Below are positions 17,026 through 27,404 of a stretch of DNA of 36,621 bases, piece after piece (the stretch's first letter is position 1; every line of letters starts with the position of its first letter). Made by a program: the position numbers and the translations under genes. Under the pieces are notes generated by a model. It saw only the letters and a program-made list of their open reading frames with translations. It made no database searches and had not been told where the DNA came from. Source of the stretch: Chloroflexota bacterium (GTDB taxonomy: Bacteria > Chloroflexota > Anaerolineae > Aggregatilineales > J027). Location of the stretch: contig JAADYW010000179.1 of assembly GCA_010092845.1 (NCBI GenBank), positions 1 to 36,621 of the forward strand, written 5' to 3'.

Positions 17026-18552
17026 ATGACGTGGCAACCCAGCAATTCGGTTGAGCAGGATCGCTACGACAAGCTCCAACGGCTGCGCGCGGCCGATATC
17101 AACCCATATCCTAATCGTGTCCACCGCACGCACACCACGCAAGAAGCAATTGCAGCCTATGAACAGGCTGAAGCCCAGCACCCTGACGCCCCCGCGGACA
17201 TCCCGGTTACGGTGAGCGGTCGCATTATGCGCCAGAACCTGAAGGGTAAAATCTATTTCGGGCATATCGAGGATGGATCGGGGCGTGTACAGTTGATGAT
17301 TCGCTTCAACGATATTGGCGAGGCGATGTTCGGACATGTACGCCAAAACCTCGATCTTGGCGACTTTGTCCAGGCTACGGGCACAATGATGCGTACTAAA
17401 ATGGGTGAAGTAACCGTGCGCGTGGAGGCCCTTGTCATTCTCAGCAAAGCGCTGAGTCCACTGCCCGTCATCAAGGAGCGCAAGCTTGAGGATGGTACAA
17501 TCGAGCGCTACGGCGAATTCTCGGATGTTGAAGAGCGTTACCGGCAGCGCTACACCGACCTGGCCGTTAACCAGCACGTCCGAGACGTGTTCCGCATACG
17601 GGCAAAGATCATCCGCACCATGCAACGCTTCCTGGATGACAAGGGCTTCCTGGAAGTTGAAACCCCCATCCTCCAGCCCATCTATGGCGGGGCTGCTGCC
17701 CGTCCCTTCGTAACCCATCATAACCAACTGCACCAGGATCTCTTTTTGCGTATCAGCTTTGAGCTGTACCTCAAGCGTCTGCTCGTGGGCGGTTTCGACG
17801 GCGTTTATGAAATCGGCCGCGATTTTCGTAACGAGGGCGTCAGCTACAAGCACAATCCTGAGTTCACGATGCTCGAACTCTACCAGGCCTATGCGGACTA
17901 TCATACAATGATGGCCATTACCGAGGAGATGTTGGCGAAAGTGGCCCAGCAAGTTTCCGGCGCTATGACGGTCAGCTTCAAGGGCCACGAGATCAATTTT
18001 GGCCCGCCCTGGCGTCGTGTGACCGTCCGCGACTTAATCAAGCAGCATCTTGAGATCGACTATAATGACTATCCGACAGCCGCCGCACTCGAGGAAGAAA
18101 TGCGTAAGAGTGGCCTTGAGGTCAGTTCCGGGCTGCCACGCGGGAAGCTGATCGAAACACTCCTTGAGGCCGTCGAGCCAAAGTTGATCCAGCCGACATT
18201 CGTGCTGGATTACCCGATCGATATTTCGCCCTTCGCCAAGAAGCTCGAAAGTGACCCCACCCATGTCGAGCGCTTCGAGATATTCATCGGGGGCATGGAG
18301 ATTGGAAACGCCTTCACCGAGCTTAACGACCCGCTGGATCAGGAAGCGCGCTTTCTGGAAATGGCGCGCCTGTACCGTAGCGGTGAAGATGACGCCACAC
18401 CGATTGACGAAGACTATTTGAATGCGATGCGCTATGGCATGCCACCCTGTGGCGGCCTGGGAATCGGAGTCGATCGCGTGGTTATGTTGATGACCAACCA
18501 GACCACAATCCGCGAGGTGGTATTATTCCCTCACTTGCGCGCCCGAGAGTAG
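17026..18552 (+). CDS. lysS: Lysine--tRNA ligase, class II (508 aa)
   Basis: This enzyme charges tRNA-Lys with lysine using ATP. The N-terminal OB-fold anticodon-binding domain (about 55-165) includes VTVSGRIMRQNLKGKIYFGHIEDGSGRVQLMI. The catalytic domain shows class II motif 1 (FLDDKGFLEVETPILQPIYGGAAARPF), motif 2 (GRDFRNEGVSYKHNPEFTMLELYQAYADY) and motif 3 (GGLGIGVDRVVMLMTNQTTIREVVLFPHL). The family's HNQLHQDLFLRIS and GMEIGNAFTELNDP blocks are present. AGAAAGG lies about 9 bases before the ATG. Length and ending are normal. Confidence 0.97.
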   Translation: MTWQPSNSVEQDRYDKLQRLRAADINPYPNRVHRTHTTQEAIAAYEQAEAQHPDAPADIPVTVSGRIMRQNLKGKIYFGHIEDGSGRVQLMIRFNDIGEAMFGHVRQNLDLGDFVQATGTMMRTKMGEVTVRVEALVILSKALSPLPVIKERKLEDGTIERYGEFSDVEERYRQRYTDLAVNQHVRDVFRIRAKIIRTMQRFLDDKGFLEVETPILQPIYGGAAARPFVTHHNQLHQDLFLRISFELYLKRLLVGGFDGVYEIGRDFRNEGVSYKHNPEFTMLELYQAYADYHTMMAITEEMLAKVAQQVSGAMTVSFKGHEINFGPPWRRVTVRDLIKQHLEIDYNDYPTAAALEEEMRKSGLEVSSGLPRGKLIETLLEAVEPKLIQPTFVLDYPIDISPFAKKLESDPTHVERFEIFIGGMEIGNAFTELNDPLDQEARFLEMARLYRSGEDDATPIDEDYLNAMRYGMPPCGGLGIGVDRVVMLMTNQTTIREVVLFPHLRARE

Positions 18553-18678
18553 GCGTCTATACAAAACTCTAACAACAGGAGAACAGCCATCTTGAGCGGA
18601 CAATGGCAAGTTTCCTCAAACAGCAATACAATGTTAGCCATCATTTGGTAATATTAGCCGTCTGCCAGCGGAGGCTCC

Positions 18679-19824
18679 ATGAGTAGCGATACAGTCCCAA
18701 CACCGAACACGTCCAGCAACCTGAATTATGCAACAGTCGTTGACCGCCTGGGCGAAGGGTTGTTGATCTTCAAATCTGACGGAACACTTATCCTGGATAA
18801 TGCGACCGCCCGACAAATCCTGGGCACCAATCTGGCAGTGGTGCGTCAACAGGGCTGGGCGGCGTTCGCGCTCTTGGTCGGTAATGAAGATGTTAGCGCC
18901 GACGAGATCCGGGCAAAAGCGCTCCGGCAGACAGAACCTGTCCCCTTCCATTTGAAAATCGCGGATGCCTATGTGCCGTGCTGGGCGGCAGCCATCCACG
19001 AAGAGGGAAGCAACCCGCTCATCGTTATCAGCATCGAGCGCTCGGATTGGACTCCACTGACTGAACTGATGGACAACCTCCGCAAAGAAGCCTTGCCCGC
19101 GATCGAAGATGCCCGTGGGCACGCCAACTTCATCATCCAGATTGCTGAGCGCGACAAGAAGAGCGTCACCGCCGAGCAGCTTGGCCAGCGCGTGGTCCGC
19201 TTCGCCAAGTTGATTTCTAATGAAATGCAGAATCTACAGAACTTCTTGCAGAAACTGCATCGCCTGGAGGTCGTCCGTACCGGCCAGATGGAAAAGACAG
19301 TCAAGCTGAATGCCAAAAAGATCAACCTGGCCGATTTCGTAGAGGATTTTCTGGAAGAGGCGACAGAGCAACTATCCAATTTACCTGACCGCGAGGAAGA
19401 GGACTTTCGCGACCGCTTGCATATCGATATCGATGACAATCTGAATGTTAAAGCCTCAGCGCAACAACTCGAACTCGTGCTGCTTGATATCCTACACAAT
19501 GCTGTACTCTATAGCCCGAAGGATGCGAAAATCCAGATCCGTGCCTTTGCTACGAACCAGGGGCGGAATGTTCAGATGGATATCATCGACGAAGGCTATG
19601 GTATTCGCGAGCGCGAATATGATCGTGTGTTTACGCTATTCCAGCGGGCGCGCCAACCCCAGGTCCTGGCGGAATTTGGCTATGGAATGAGCCTGGCGCT
19701 GGCTAAGGCCAGCATCGAAGCAATGGGTGGCCGGATTTGGTTTAGCAGTGAAGAAGGTGTCAGCACCACGTTCAGCATCAAACTGCCCACTTTTCAAGAG
19801 AGCGACAACACCCAGGACAAATAG
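18679..19824 (+). CDS. Soluble PAS-domain sensor histidine kinase, orphan (381 aa)
   Basis: This is a cytoplasmic two-component kinase with no membrane segment. A PAS-like sensor occupies about residues 15-120 (VVDRLGEGLLIFKSDGTLILDNATARQILG). A helical dimerisation region follows (about 125-235), and the C-terminal ATPase domain shows the N box (DILHNAVLYSP, N274), G1 (DEGYGI) and G2 (FGYGMSLALAKASIEAMGGRIWFSSEEG). The usual H-box signature (HELRTPL) is not present; the best phospho-acceptor candidate is H148 in DARGHANFI. No response regulator lies nearby. CGGAGG before the ATG supports the start. The signal sensed is unknown. Confidence 0.85.
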   Translation: MSSDTVPTPNTSSNLNYATVVDRLGEGLLIFKSDGTLILDNATARQILGTNLAVVRQQGWAAFALLVGNEDVSADEIRAKALRQTEPVPFHLKIADAYVPCWAAAIHEEGSNPLIVISIERSDWTPLTELMDNLRKEALPAIEDARGHANFIIQIAERDKKSVTAEQLGQRVVRFAKLISNEMQNLQNFLQKLHRLEVVRTGQMEKTVKLNAKKINLADFVEDFLEEATEQLSNLPDREEEDFRDRLHIDIDDNLNVKASAQQLELVLLDILHNAVLYSPKDAKIQIRAFATNQGRNVQMDIIDEGYGIREREYDRVFTLFQRARQPQVLAEFGYGMSLALAKASIEAMGGRIWFSSEEGVSTTFSIKLPTFQESDNTQDK

Positions 19825-19900
19825 ACCGCTCAGAGCATGATGCTGCCAATAGGTGGTTGAACCTGAAGGCTTTCCTCGTGGTAAATTCAACAGAGAACCG

Positions 19901-19934
19901 TGCGCCAGATGCTTGCTGGCGCATCGTATTTTGT
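19901..19934 (+). terminator. Probable terminator after the histidine kinase
   Basis: A perfect 8-bp stem TGCGCCAG / CTGGCGCA with a 7-base loop is followed by the imperfect T-rich tail TCGTATTTTG. It lies about 80 bases after the kinase stop and 40 bases before the next gene, so it separates the two transcription units. Confidence 0.6.
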
Positions 19935-19973
19935 GGTTAGAATACGCACAAGGCGAAAACTGGAGTCTTAACG

Positions 19974-21665
19974 GTGAAACGTTTTCATACAATGTCAATT
20001 GCAGTGGTATTGCTGCTGGCCATCGTGGCTGGCGCGTTGACGGCTTGCAATACATCCTCGTCTTCAACCGAGGGTAGTCTGCCCACGATTCCCCCAACAG
20101 TAACAGCACGGCCCCACATGACCCCTACCTTTATCCCATCAACAGCAAATATCGAATTGCCAGCAGTGGATTGGGACCAGGTACAGCATATGTATCCGGC
20201 CATGCGGCCAGAATATACTGGTGATGTCGATCAATTCGTCGAGACGGGGCAGCGATATTACATTGAAGCACGCCTTGATCTTGGGCCCGAAGCTGCTGTT
20301 GTCGATGGCGCCCAGCGGGTACGTTTCACGAACAACTTCGATGTTGTCATGGATGAGATCGTCTATCGCCTCTATCCCAACCTGCCGGATATGGGCGGCC
20401 AACTGCGCATCTCCAACGTGACGCTTAACGGTGACCCCGTTGAGCCCGTTTTCGAGGTACGCAATACGATCATGAGCATTCCTGTTGCTGGCGGGCTGGC
20501 GCCGGGTGAAACCGTGGAAATGTCGATGGATTTCATCCTGGTGGTGGAACGCGGCATCAACCCCGAACGTTTTGGCTTCGAGTTCAGCCAGTTCCAGGCG
20601 GTCAATTGGCACCCAACCCTCTCTGTCTTTGAAGGGCCAGAAAAAGGATGGTGGAAGACCCGGATCTGGCCCCAGAACAACGATCCCTACTATGGCGAAA
20701 TCGGTCTCTACGAGATCAAGCTTACTCACTCTGAGAATGTCATGGTGGGCATCAGCGGAGTCACCACAGAACAAGTCGATAACGGGGACGGCACCGTAAC
20801 CAAATATATCGTCACTGGCCCAATGCGCGACAACTTCTTGCTCGCCGGAACGACGATGGGCAAGATCACTGATGAGATTGACGGGATTGTAGTCAATGTC
20901 TACTTCTTGCCAGGTGGCGAGCGTGGGGCCGAGTGGGTGATGGAAGTCTCGCTGCGTACGCTGGAGGTGTTCAATCGCATCTTCGGTGATTATCCTTACT
21001 CCGAACTCGACATCGCCCAGACCGAAATCGCAGCTGGTGGCGTCGAGTACCCCGGAATCGTCGTCGTTGACAGGAATCTATGGGATAACGGCAGCCCAAC
21101 GACGGAGTTAATCACCGCCCACGAAATCGGACACCAATGGTGGTACGCCATGGTTGGCAACAATCAGGGTGAGGTCCCCTGGATCGATGAGTCGATCACC
21201 TCCTACGCAGAGGGTATTTATCTGCGCGAGACCTATGAAGACGACGAAGAACGGTACACAGATTGGCTGCAAAGCCAGCGCAATAGCTTCAACTTCTTTC
21301 TGGGTAGTGGCGCAGAAAACCTCACGATGAACCGCTCGACAATCGAGTTCCCGCCGTTCCAGGTCGGTATATTGATCTACACCAAGGGCCGTATATTCTA
21401 TAGTGAGCTGGAAGAAATGGTTGGCCGCGACGTGTTCTATCAGGCGCTCCACAACTATTTCCTGGACATGAAATACGAGATCACCAGCGCCTATGATATT
21501 ATGCGTCATTTCGAAGAGGCTTCTGGCCAGGATCTGGATGCGTTCTTCTACGAATGGGTCGGGGATTTTGAAGGTCTTGACCCCGCCGTCAAAGATGATG
21601 CCGATCCCAGCGACGATCTTTCCACTGAGGAAGAAACGTTGCCGATGTTCAAATTCGGAGGATAG
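19974..21665 (+). CDS. M1 family (gluzincin) metallopeptidase, lipoprotein (563 aa)
   Basis: This is a predicted cell-surface zinc aminopeptidase. The N-terminus MKRFHTMSIAVVLLLAIVAGALTAC is a lipoprotein signal with a lipobox at LTAC, so the mature protein starts at a lipidated Cys. A Ser/Thr/Pro-rich linker follows, then the M1 N-terminal beta-sandwich (RLYPNLPDMGGQLRI). The catalytic domain has GGVEYPG (replacing the classical GAMEN), zinc motif HEIGHQWW-x-E with the third ligand in DESITSYAEG (HExxH-18-E), and the Tyr region ILIYTKGRIF. GTG is the start, with GGAG 8 bases upstream. The C-terminal ERAP-like domain is absent, as in bacterial two-domain M1 proteins. The downstream gene is a paralogue. 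Confidence 0.9.
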   Translation: MKRFHTMSIAVVLLLAIVAGALTACNTSSSSTEGSLPTIPPTVTARPHMTPTFIPSTANIELPAVDWDQVQHMYPAMRPEYTGDVDQFVETGQRYYIEARLDLGPEAAVVDGAQRVRFTNNFDVVMDEIVYRLYPNLPDMGGQLRISNVTLNGDPVEPVFEVRNTIMSIPVAGGLAPGETVEMSMDFILVVERGINPERFGFEFSQFQAVNWHPTLSVFEGPEKGWWKTRIWPQNNDPYYGEIGLYEIKLTHSENVMVGISGVTTEQVDNGDGTVTKYIVTGPMRDNFLLAGTTMGKITDEIDGIVVNVYFLPGGERGAEWVMEVSLRTLEVFNRIFGDYPYSELDIAQTEIAAGGVEYPGIVVVDRNLWDNGSPTTELITAHEIGHQWWYAMVGNNQGEVPWIDESITSYAEGIYLRETYEDDEERYTDWLQSQRNSFNFFLGSGAENLTMNRSTIEFPPFQVGILIYTKGRIFYSELEEMVGRDVFYQALHNYFLDMKYEITSAYDIMRHFEEASGQDLDAFFYEWVGDFEGLDPAVKDDADPSDDLSTEEETLPMFKFGG

Positions 21666-21694
21666 TCGCAAACACAAGTTGGTAGCTAGCCATC

Positions 21695-21727
21695 AACGGG
21701 CAGTCCCAGCGGGGCCGCCCGTTTTTT
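21695..21727 (+). terminator. Intrinsic terminator between the two M1 peptidase genes
   Basis: The arms AACGGGC and GCCCGTT (7 bp) enclose a 15-base loop, and the stem runs into a six-T tract. It lies about 30 bases after the first peptidase gene, so the paralogues are probably transcribed separately or unequally. Confidence 0.85.
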
Positions 21728-21760
21728 GCCGCCAGCGCTTAAGGAGCAGATGTAGATCTT

Positions 21761-23245
21761 ATGAGAATTACGCGTTTCGTCGCATTGATCCTGTTTATAG
21801 TGATCGCTACTGTCACCGTGCTGCCAACCTATGGCCAGAGTAGCCCGCCGGCCAGTGTCTTTGACGCGGCTCTGCGCCCGGAATTCCGGCAGGACATACA
21901 AGCCCACCCCGATGCACCCCGCTATACGATGGACATCACGCTATCATTAACCGCGGACGTGGCAACCCTCCAGGGTGATCTCCAGGTCAAGTACACCAAT
22001 CGAACCTCTGAGTCCCTGGAGACAGTCGTGTTTCGCCTGTATCCGAATCTGCCCAGCTTTGGCGGTGATCTGCAGGTGCAAACCATTACCATTGTGGATC
22101 AAACGGTACTGCCGGAATTCGATTCTACCCGTAGCGTGATGGCAGTCCCTCTACCCACCGAACTGGCGCCAGAGCAAAGTGTCATCCTCGAATTGCAGTT
22201 TGAGTCGATTATCCAGGCGGGAGATGCACCGCTATATGACCAGTACAGCTATATCAACGGCACATTGGCTGTGCCGAATTTCTTCCCATTGCTGTCCGTG
22301 TATGAACCAGGTAGCGGTTGGTGGCAGGTTACGGATCATCCCCAGGGCGATGCCGTTTTCAGCGAAACGGCGTTTTTCGATGTCACTCTCACGGCGCCGG
22401 CGGAGCTGGTCGTTATCACCAGTGGCAGCTTGATCGCGAGCCAGAACAACGACGATAACACACGCACCCATCGCTTTGTGGGTGCGCTTATCCGAGACTT
22501 CGCCTTGATGGCCTATAACCGCTATATGACACTCAGTGATAGCCAATCCGGCATAGCAATTGATGTGCACTACTTGCCCGGTGGCGAAGATGGCGCCGTG
22601 GCCGTTATGGAATACACCAAGAACTCCCTTCGCGTCTTCAGCGAGACCTTTGGTGCGTATCCATATGCTGAATTGGACGTCGTCGAGACCTACACCACCG
22701 CTGGTGGAATCGAATACCCGGGGCTCATCGTCGTCCAGGACGATGCCTGGAATGCCGTCAGTACCTATCTGGAGTACGTGACGGCCCACGAAGTCGCTCA
22801 CCAATGGTGGTACAGCCTGGTCGGCAACGACCAGACGCGCTATCCGTGGCTGGATGAATCGTTGACCCAGTATTCGACCGCCCTGTACTACGGCCAGGTT
22901 CGCGGTCCGGAAGCGCAAGCTGCTGTTCTCGACGACTACCAATCGGGCTGGGAGCGTTTTGTCGCCAACAATCCTGATTTACCAGTAGGGCTGCCAGCTG
23001 CAGAGTACACCGGCAGTGAGTACTTCCGGATTGTCTATCAGAAAGGGCCGCTATTTTTCGCGACCCTTGCTGATACTTATGGCGAGCCAGCGCTGCTAGC
23101 CGCGCTGAGCGCATATTTTGACGCCAATCGCTACCAGATCGCGACGCCAACTATCCTTCAGGACATTCTGGAGACCGAGCTTCAGGACGATCTAGATGCT
23201 GTCTTCACAGAATGGATTGGCCTGGCCCAACAACCTACTTCTTGA
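21761..23245 (+). CDS. M1 family metallopeptidase, secreted paralogue (494 aa)
   Basis: This is a second M1-type zinc peptidase, homologous along its full length to the preceding gene product ([18 protein letters not shown] matches the paralogue's beta-sandwich). The signal peptide is [25 protein letters not shown] with no lipobox, so the protein should be secreted or exported rather than lipidated. Catalytic elements are [20 protein letters not shown] with Glu in WLDESLTQY (HExxH-18-E), and [11 protein letters not shown]. It differs from its neighbour by lacking the Thr-rich linker and by a shorter C-terminus. The 3' end overlaps the convergent dehydrogenase gene by 11 bases. Confidence 0.9.
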   Translation: MRITRFVALILFIVIATVTVLPTYGQSSPPASVFDAALRPEFRQDIQAHPDAPRYTMDITLSLTADVATLQGDLQVKYTNRTSESLETVVFRLYPNLPSFGGDLQVQTITIVDQTVLPEFDSTRSVMAVPLPTELAPEQSVILELQFESIIQAGDAPLYDQYSYINGTLAVPNFFPLLSVYEPGSGWWQVTDHPQGDAVFSETAFFDVTLTAPAELVVITSGSLIASQNNDDNTRTHRFVGALIRDFALMAYNRYMTLSDSQSGIAIDVHYLPGGEDGAVAVMEYTKNSLRVFSETFGAYPYAELDVVETYTTAGGIEYPGLIVVQDDAWNAVSTYLEYVTAHEVAHQWWYSLVGNDQTRYPWLDESLTQYSTALYYGQVRGPEAQAAVLDDYQSGWERFVANNPDLPVGLPAAEYTGSEYFRIVYQKGPLFFATLADTYGEPALLAALSAYFDANRYQIATPTILQDILETELQDDLDAVFTEWIGLAQQPTS

Positions 23246-24239
23246 TGCGATCCGAGGTCACCAGATTCTTGCAGGTACCGGTTTCCGCGAATTCGGTGAT
23301 GTTCTGCAGCGTGGTCTCCGCGATATTCTGCAACGCGTTCTCGGTGAAAAAGGCCTGGTGTCCGGTGACCAGCACGTTAGGAAAAGTCAACAGTCGTGAG
23401 AAGACATCATCCTTGATGACCTTATTTGAGAGGTCTTCAAAGAAGAGGTCGTCCTCTTCCTCATAAACATCCAGGCCCAGGTATCCAATCTGACCGTCCT
23501 TGATGGCCTCAATCGCGGCATTCGTATCAATCAGTGCGCCGCGACTGGTGTTAATGAGCATCACGCCTTCCTTCATCCGTGCCATCGACTGCGCATCGAT
23601 GATATGGTAGGTTTCCGGCGTCAGCGGACAGTGCAGGGTAATGATGTCCGACTCAGCGAATAGCTGGCGCAGGTCAACATACGTGCCCAGCGCTTCCGCC
23701 TCCGGATGCGGGTATGGATCGTAGGCCAGCAGGTTACAGTCAAATCCCTTGAGGATTTGCATCACCACTCGGCCAATTTTGCCCGTGCCAATAATCCCGA
23801 TCGTTTTGCCACGCAGATCGAAGCCAAGGAGGCCATCCAACGAGAAATTGCCTTCGCGCACACGATTGTAAGCCCGGTGGAAACGACGATTAAGGGCCAG
23901 CATCAGCCCAACGGTGTGCTCAGCGACAGCATAGGGGGAATAGGCCGGGACACGCACTACCGACAAATTCAAGTCTTCCGCGGCTACCAGGTCAACGTTG
24001 TTGAAGCCAGCAGAGCGGAGTGCGATCAGCTTGGTCCCTTGATTGGCCAGGCGGATCAACACCCCCGCATCAAGCTCATCATGAACAAACACACACACAC
24101 CCTCGAACCCAGCCGCCAGGGTATAGGTATCGCGGTTGAGGCGCGGCTCATAGAACACCAGCTCGTGATTGTGTTGTTTGTTAGCCTGGCCCAGAAACTC
24201 GCGGTCATAGGGTTTGCTACTGAAAACGGCAATTCTCAT
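23235..24239 (-). CDS. ldhA: D-lactate dehydrogenase/2-hydroxyacid dehydrogenase (334 aa)
   Basis: This is a D-isomer-specific 2-hydroxyacid dehydrogenase that reduces pyruvate to D-lactate with NADH in fermentation. Nucleotide-binding [10 protein letters not shown] is present. Catalytic residues are Arg in [11 protein letters not shown], Glu in [13 protein letters not shown] and His in VTGHQAFFT. The N-terminus [12 protein letters not shown] is typical of the D-LDH (LdhA/FldH) clade, as is the [25 protein letters not shown] block. I place the start at ATG 24239 because AAGGGAG (24250-24256 on this strand) lies 10 bases upstream of it, whereas it is only 1 base from the ATG at 24248. The substrate could be another 2-keto acid. 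It is convergent with the M1 peptidase gene. Confidence 0.9.
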   Translation of the reverse strand: MRIAVFSSKPYDREFLGQANKQHNHELVFYEPRLNRDTYTLAAGFEGVCVFVHDELDAGVLIRLANQGTKLIALRSAGFNNVDLVAAEDLNLSVVRVPAYSPYAVAEHTVGLMLALNRRFHRAYNRVREGNFSLDGLLGFDLRGKTIGIIGTGKIGRVVMQILKGFDCNLLAYDPYPHPEAEALGTYVDLRQLFAESDIITLHCPLTPETYHIIDAQSMARMKEGVMLINTSRGALIDTNAAIEAIKDGQIGYLGLDVYEEEDDLFFEDLSNKVIKDDVFSRLLTFPNVLVTGHQAFFTENALQNIAETTLQNITEFAETGTCKNLVTSDRIKK

Positions 24240-24481
24240 ACCGATCATGCTCCCTTATATCTCAGTTTTCGGTACGACAACAGTATGATCATGTAGCGCC
24301 ATTGTACCGTATTGGTTTGCGCTAAAGGATTGTGCATCCAGACATATCTCGCGTTTTGGCCATTTTGCGGTATGATTCGCAAGGACGATCTCATCTAACC
24401 TTAAGCGAACGATATCAAAACGCCGTACCGTACGGTGAGATTTGGCGACAACTACTATTCAAGGAAAGCGACAGACAACGT

Positions 24482-27217
24482 ATGGCATCTAAACACCCAA
24501 CTCAGGACACGTTCTCGGCCAGGACCACGCTTGAAACGCCTTTTGGTCCGGTTGACTACTACCGGCTTGGAAAGCTCATCGAGACCAACACCGGGCATGT
24601 TGAACGCCTACCGTTTAGCGTCAAGATCCTGCTGGAAAACTTATTACGCAACATCGATAATTACACGGTTTCACCGGAGGATGTTGAGAAACTGGCGGCG
24701 TGGAACGCGGCGAAGCCCGCTCTCGCGGAGATCGCCTTCCGGCCCGCACGGGTTGTTTTGCAGGACTTCACCGGTGTGCCAGCAGTGGTCGACCTGGCAG
24801 CGTTGCGCTCGGCGATGGCGCGACTGGGGGGCAACCCAGCGCTGATCAATCCCTCCGTCCCCGCCGATCTGGTTATTGATCACTCAGTGCAAGTAGACTT
24901 CTTCGGCTCGCCAGATGCGCTTCGCCTGAATGCCGATATTGAGTTCCGACGCAACCGCGAGCGCTATGAATTCTTGAAATGGGGTAAGAACGCCTTTGAC
25001 AACTTCCGGGTTGTGCCGCCCGCGACAGGTATTGTGCACCAGGTGAATCTGGAATACCTGGCCAAAGGCGTCTTCCTGCGTGACAACGATGGCGCGAACC
25101 GGGTCGCGGTGCCTGATACGCTCGTTGGCACTGACTCGCACACGACGATGATCAATGCGCTGGGAGTGCTCGGCTGGGGCGTCGGCGGCATCGAAGCCGA
25201 GGCGGTCATGCTCGGGCAGCCGGTTTTCATGCTGACTCCAGAGGTCATTGGCTTCAAGCTCTATGGCAGGCTGCAGGAAGGCGTCACCGCCACCGATCTG
25301 ACCCTGACAGTGGTGCAAATGCTGCGCGAGCGCGGGGTCGTCGGCAAGTTCGTTGAGTTCTATGGACCCGGCCTCAGCAACATCAGCCTGCCTGATCGCG
25401 CTACCATCGCCAATATGGCACCCGAATATGGGGCCACAATGGGGTTCTTCCCGGTTGATGACGAAGTCCTTGAATATCTGCGCCGGACCAATCGCACGCC
25501 GGATGAGGTTAAGCTCGTCGAGCTTTATACCAAGGCACAGGGGTTATTCCGCACCGATGCAACACCAGATCCGGTCTTCACCGATACCCTGGAACTGGAC
25601 CTGGGGACCGTCGAGCCCAGCCTGGCGGGGCCAAAACGCCCGCAGGACCGCGTCCTGCTCAAAGACATGGCGGCTGAGTTCCGCAAATCGCTAACTGCCC
25701 CGGTAGGCGCCAAGGGCTTTGGTCTTGAGGAGTCCAAGGTCAATGCCAGGAGCACCTTTACCCCAGAGACAGGCGCGCCCGTGGAAATGACCCATGGGGC
25801 CGTGGTGATCGCTGCAATCACAAGCTGTACCAACACCAGCAATCCCAGCGTGATGGTGGGTGCAGGGTTGTTGGCCAAAAAAGCCGTCGAAAAGGGCTTG
25901 AAGGTCGCGCCGTATGTCAAGACCAGCCTGGCGCCCGGCTCCAAGGTTGTAACTGAGTACCTGGACCAAGCTGGCTTAACGCCATACCTGGAGCAGCTCG
26001 GCTTTCATACCGTTGGCTACGGATGCACCACCTGCATTGGCAATTCTGGCCCATTGCCGGAGAACGTCCTGGCTCCCGTCCAAGAAGGTGATCTCGTTGT
26101 CAGCGCCGTCCTGAGCGGGAACCGTAATTTCGAGGGCCGGGTAAACCCGTATTCGCGGGCCAATTTCCTGGCTTCGCCCCCGCTTGTGGTAGCCTATGCC
26201 CTGGCTGGCACGGTCGATATGGACTTGGTTAAAGATCCTATCGGCACGAGCGAAAACGGTGAGCCGGTTTACCTCAAAGATATCTGGCCGAGCCAACAAG
26301 AGATTATGGACGTAATCCAATCTTCCATCAGCCCAGAGATGTTCGCTACGCATTATGGTGAGGTCTTCAGCGGCAACCCCACCTGGAACGCTGTACCAGC
26401 TACCGAAAGCGAGGTCTATGCCTGGGATGAGACATCCACCTATATCCAGGAGCCGCCCTTCTTCATCGGCCTGACTCCCGAGATCCCACCCCTGCAGAAC
26501 ATCGAAAACGCGCGCGTTCTGGTCAAGGTTGGCGACAGCATCACCACAGACCACATCTCGCCAGCGGGTTCGATACCGAAGGATAGCCCCGCCGGACAGT
26601 ATCTCATCGAACGTGGCGTCGAGCTGCGCGATTTCAATAGCTATGGCTCGCGGCGTGGCAATGATCGAGTTATGACACGCGGGACGTTCGCCAATATCCG
26701 CCTGCGCAACCAACTTGCGCCCGGTACCGAGGGCGGCTGGACCAGCTATCCACCCGGTGAAACGGTCATGCCAATCTACGAGGCTGCTCAGCATTACAAA
26801 GAAGAGCAGACCCCACTGATTGTCCTCGCCGGCAAAGAGTATGGAACCGGCTCCAGCCGCGATTGGGCCGCCAAGGGGACCCTCCTACTGGGCGTCAAGG
26901 CAGTGATTGCCACCAGCTATGAGCGTATCCACCGCAGCAACCTGGTCTTTATGGGTGTCTTGCCGCTCCAATTTGAGGAAGGTCAGGACGCGGGCACGTT
27001 TGCGCTTACAGGCCACGAGACCTATAGCATCGAGATTCCCGACGATCTGAAGCCACAACAGAAGCTCACCGTCAGGTTTGTGCGGCCGGATGGTACAGCC
27101 GGTGCGTTCGACGCGATTGCGCGTGTCGATTCCCCGGTTGAGGTTGACTACTATCGCAACGGGGGCATACTGCACACAGTGCTACGTAACATGGTGCGCG
27201 AGAGCGTAGGCAGTTAA
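24482..27217 (+). CDS. acnA: Aconitate hydratase, AcnA type (911 aa)
   Basis: This [4Fe-4S] enzyme interconverts citrate and isocitrate in the TCA cycle. Family blocks are [55 protein letters not shown], and the three cluster cysteines: one in [14 protein letters not shown] and two in [14 protein letters not shown]. The C-terminal swivel domain shows [31 protein letters not shown] and [15 protein letters not shown]. The ORF-track start at 24332 adds 50 residues with no family counterpart; [20 protein letters not shown] at 24482 is the normal AcnA start, with AAGGAAAG upstream. A strong terminator follows. Confidence 0.96.
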   Translation: MASKHPTQDTFSARTTLETPFGPVDYYRLGKLIETNTGHVERLPFSVKILLENLLRNIDNYTVSPEDVEKLAAWNAAKPALAEIAFRPARVVLQDFTGVPAVVDLAALRSAMARLGGNPALINPSVPADLVIDHSVQVDFFGSPDALRLNADIEFRRNRERYEFLKWGKNAFDNFRVVPPATGIVHQVNLEYLAKGVFLRDNDGANRVAVPDTLVGTDSHTTMINALGVLGWGVGGIEAEAVMLGQPVFMLTPEVIGFKLYGRLQEGVTATDLTLTVVQMLRERGVVGKFVEFYGPGLSNISLPDRATIANMAPEYGATMGFFPVDDEVLEYLRRTNRTPDEVKLVELYTKAQGLFRTDATPDPVFTDTLELDLGTVEPSLAGPKRPQDRVLLKDMAAEFRKSLTAPVGAKGFGLEESKVNARSTFTPETGAPVEMTHGAVVIAAITSCTNTSNPSVMVGAGLLAKKAVEKGLKVAPYVKTSLAPGSKVVTEYLDQAGLTPYLEQLGFHTVGYGCTTCIGNSGPLPENVLAPVQEGDLVVSAVLSGNRNFEGRVNPYSRANFLASPPLVVAYALAGTVDMDLVKDPIGTSENGEPVYLKDIWPSQQEIMDVIQSSISPEMFATHYGEVFSGNPTWNAVPATESEVYAWDETSTYIQEPPFFIGLTPEIPPLQNIENARVLVKVGDSITTDHISPAGSIPKDSPAGQYLIERGVELRDFNSYGSRRGNDRVMTRGTFANIRLRNQLAPGTEGGWTSYPPGETVMPIYEAAQHYKEEQTPLIVLAGKEYGTGSSRDWAAKGTLLLGVKAVIATSYERIHRSNLVFMGVLPLQFEEGQDAGTFALTGHETYSIEIPDDLKPQQKLTVRFVRPDGTAGAFDAIARVDSPVEVDYYRNGGILHTVLRNMVRESVGS

Positions 27218-27249
27218 CTTCGTAATCTAACTGAAGTCTCGTCAGCAAA

Positions 27250-27285
27250 CACCGGGGACCTGCGCAAGCGATCCCCGGTGTTTTT
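27250..27285 (+). terminator. Intrinsic terminator after aconitase
   Basis: The arms CACCGGGGA and TCCCCGGTG (9 bp, perfect) enclose a 13-base loop and are followed by TTTTT. It lies about 30 bases after the aconitase stop. Confidence 0.93.
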
Positions 27286-27366
27286 GGGCCCGCCACCGCG
27301 GTCAACGTTTGGTGTACGGTATGCCGACAGGCGAAACTGACCATCGAAGAATCGTCAATTTTGGGG

Positions 27367-27387
27367 TATAATCGAACGGTTGTTCGA
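27367..27387 (+). promoter_or_regulatory. uvrB promoter with LexA/DinR-type SOS box
   Basis: A perfect -10 box TATAAT (27367-27372) runs directly into the palindrome TCGAAC-GGTT-GTTCGA (27372-27387). This contains CGAAC-N4-GTTCG, the Gram-positive/DinR type LexA operator. It ends 17 bases before the uvrB start. uvrB is a classical SOS gene, so LexA control is well supported by position, although lexA itself is not in the window. Confidence 0.75.
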
Positions 27388-27404
27388 CACAATAAGCTGG
27401 AAGG

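Noticed and set aside
24332-24481. 50-residue N-terminal extension of aconitase
   Set aside because: It has no similarity to AcnA N-termini and a weak start context; MASKHPTQ at 24482 is the normal family start.
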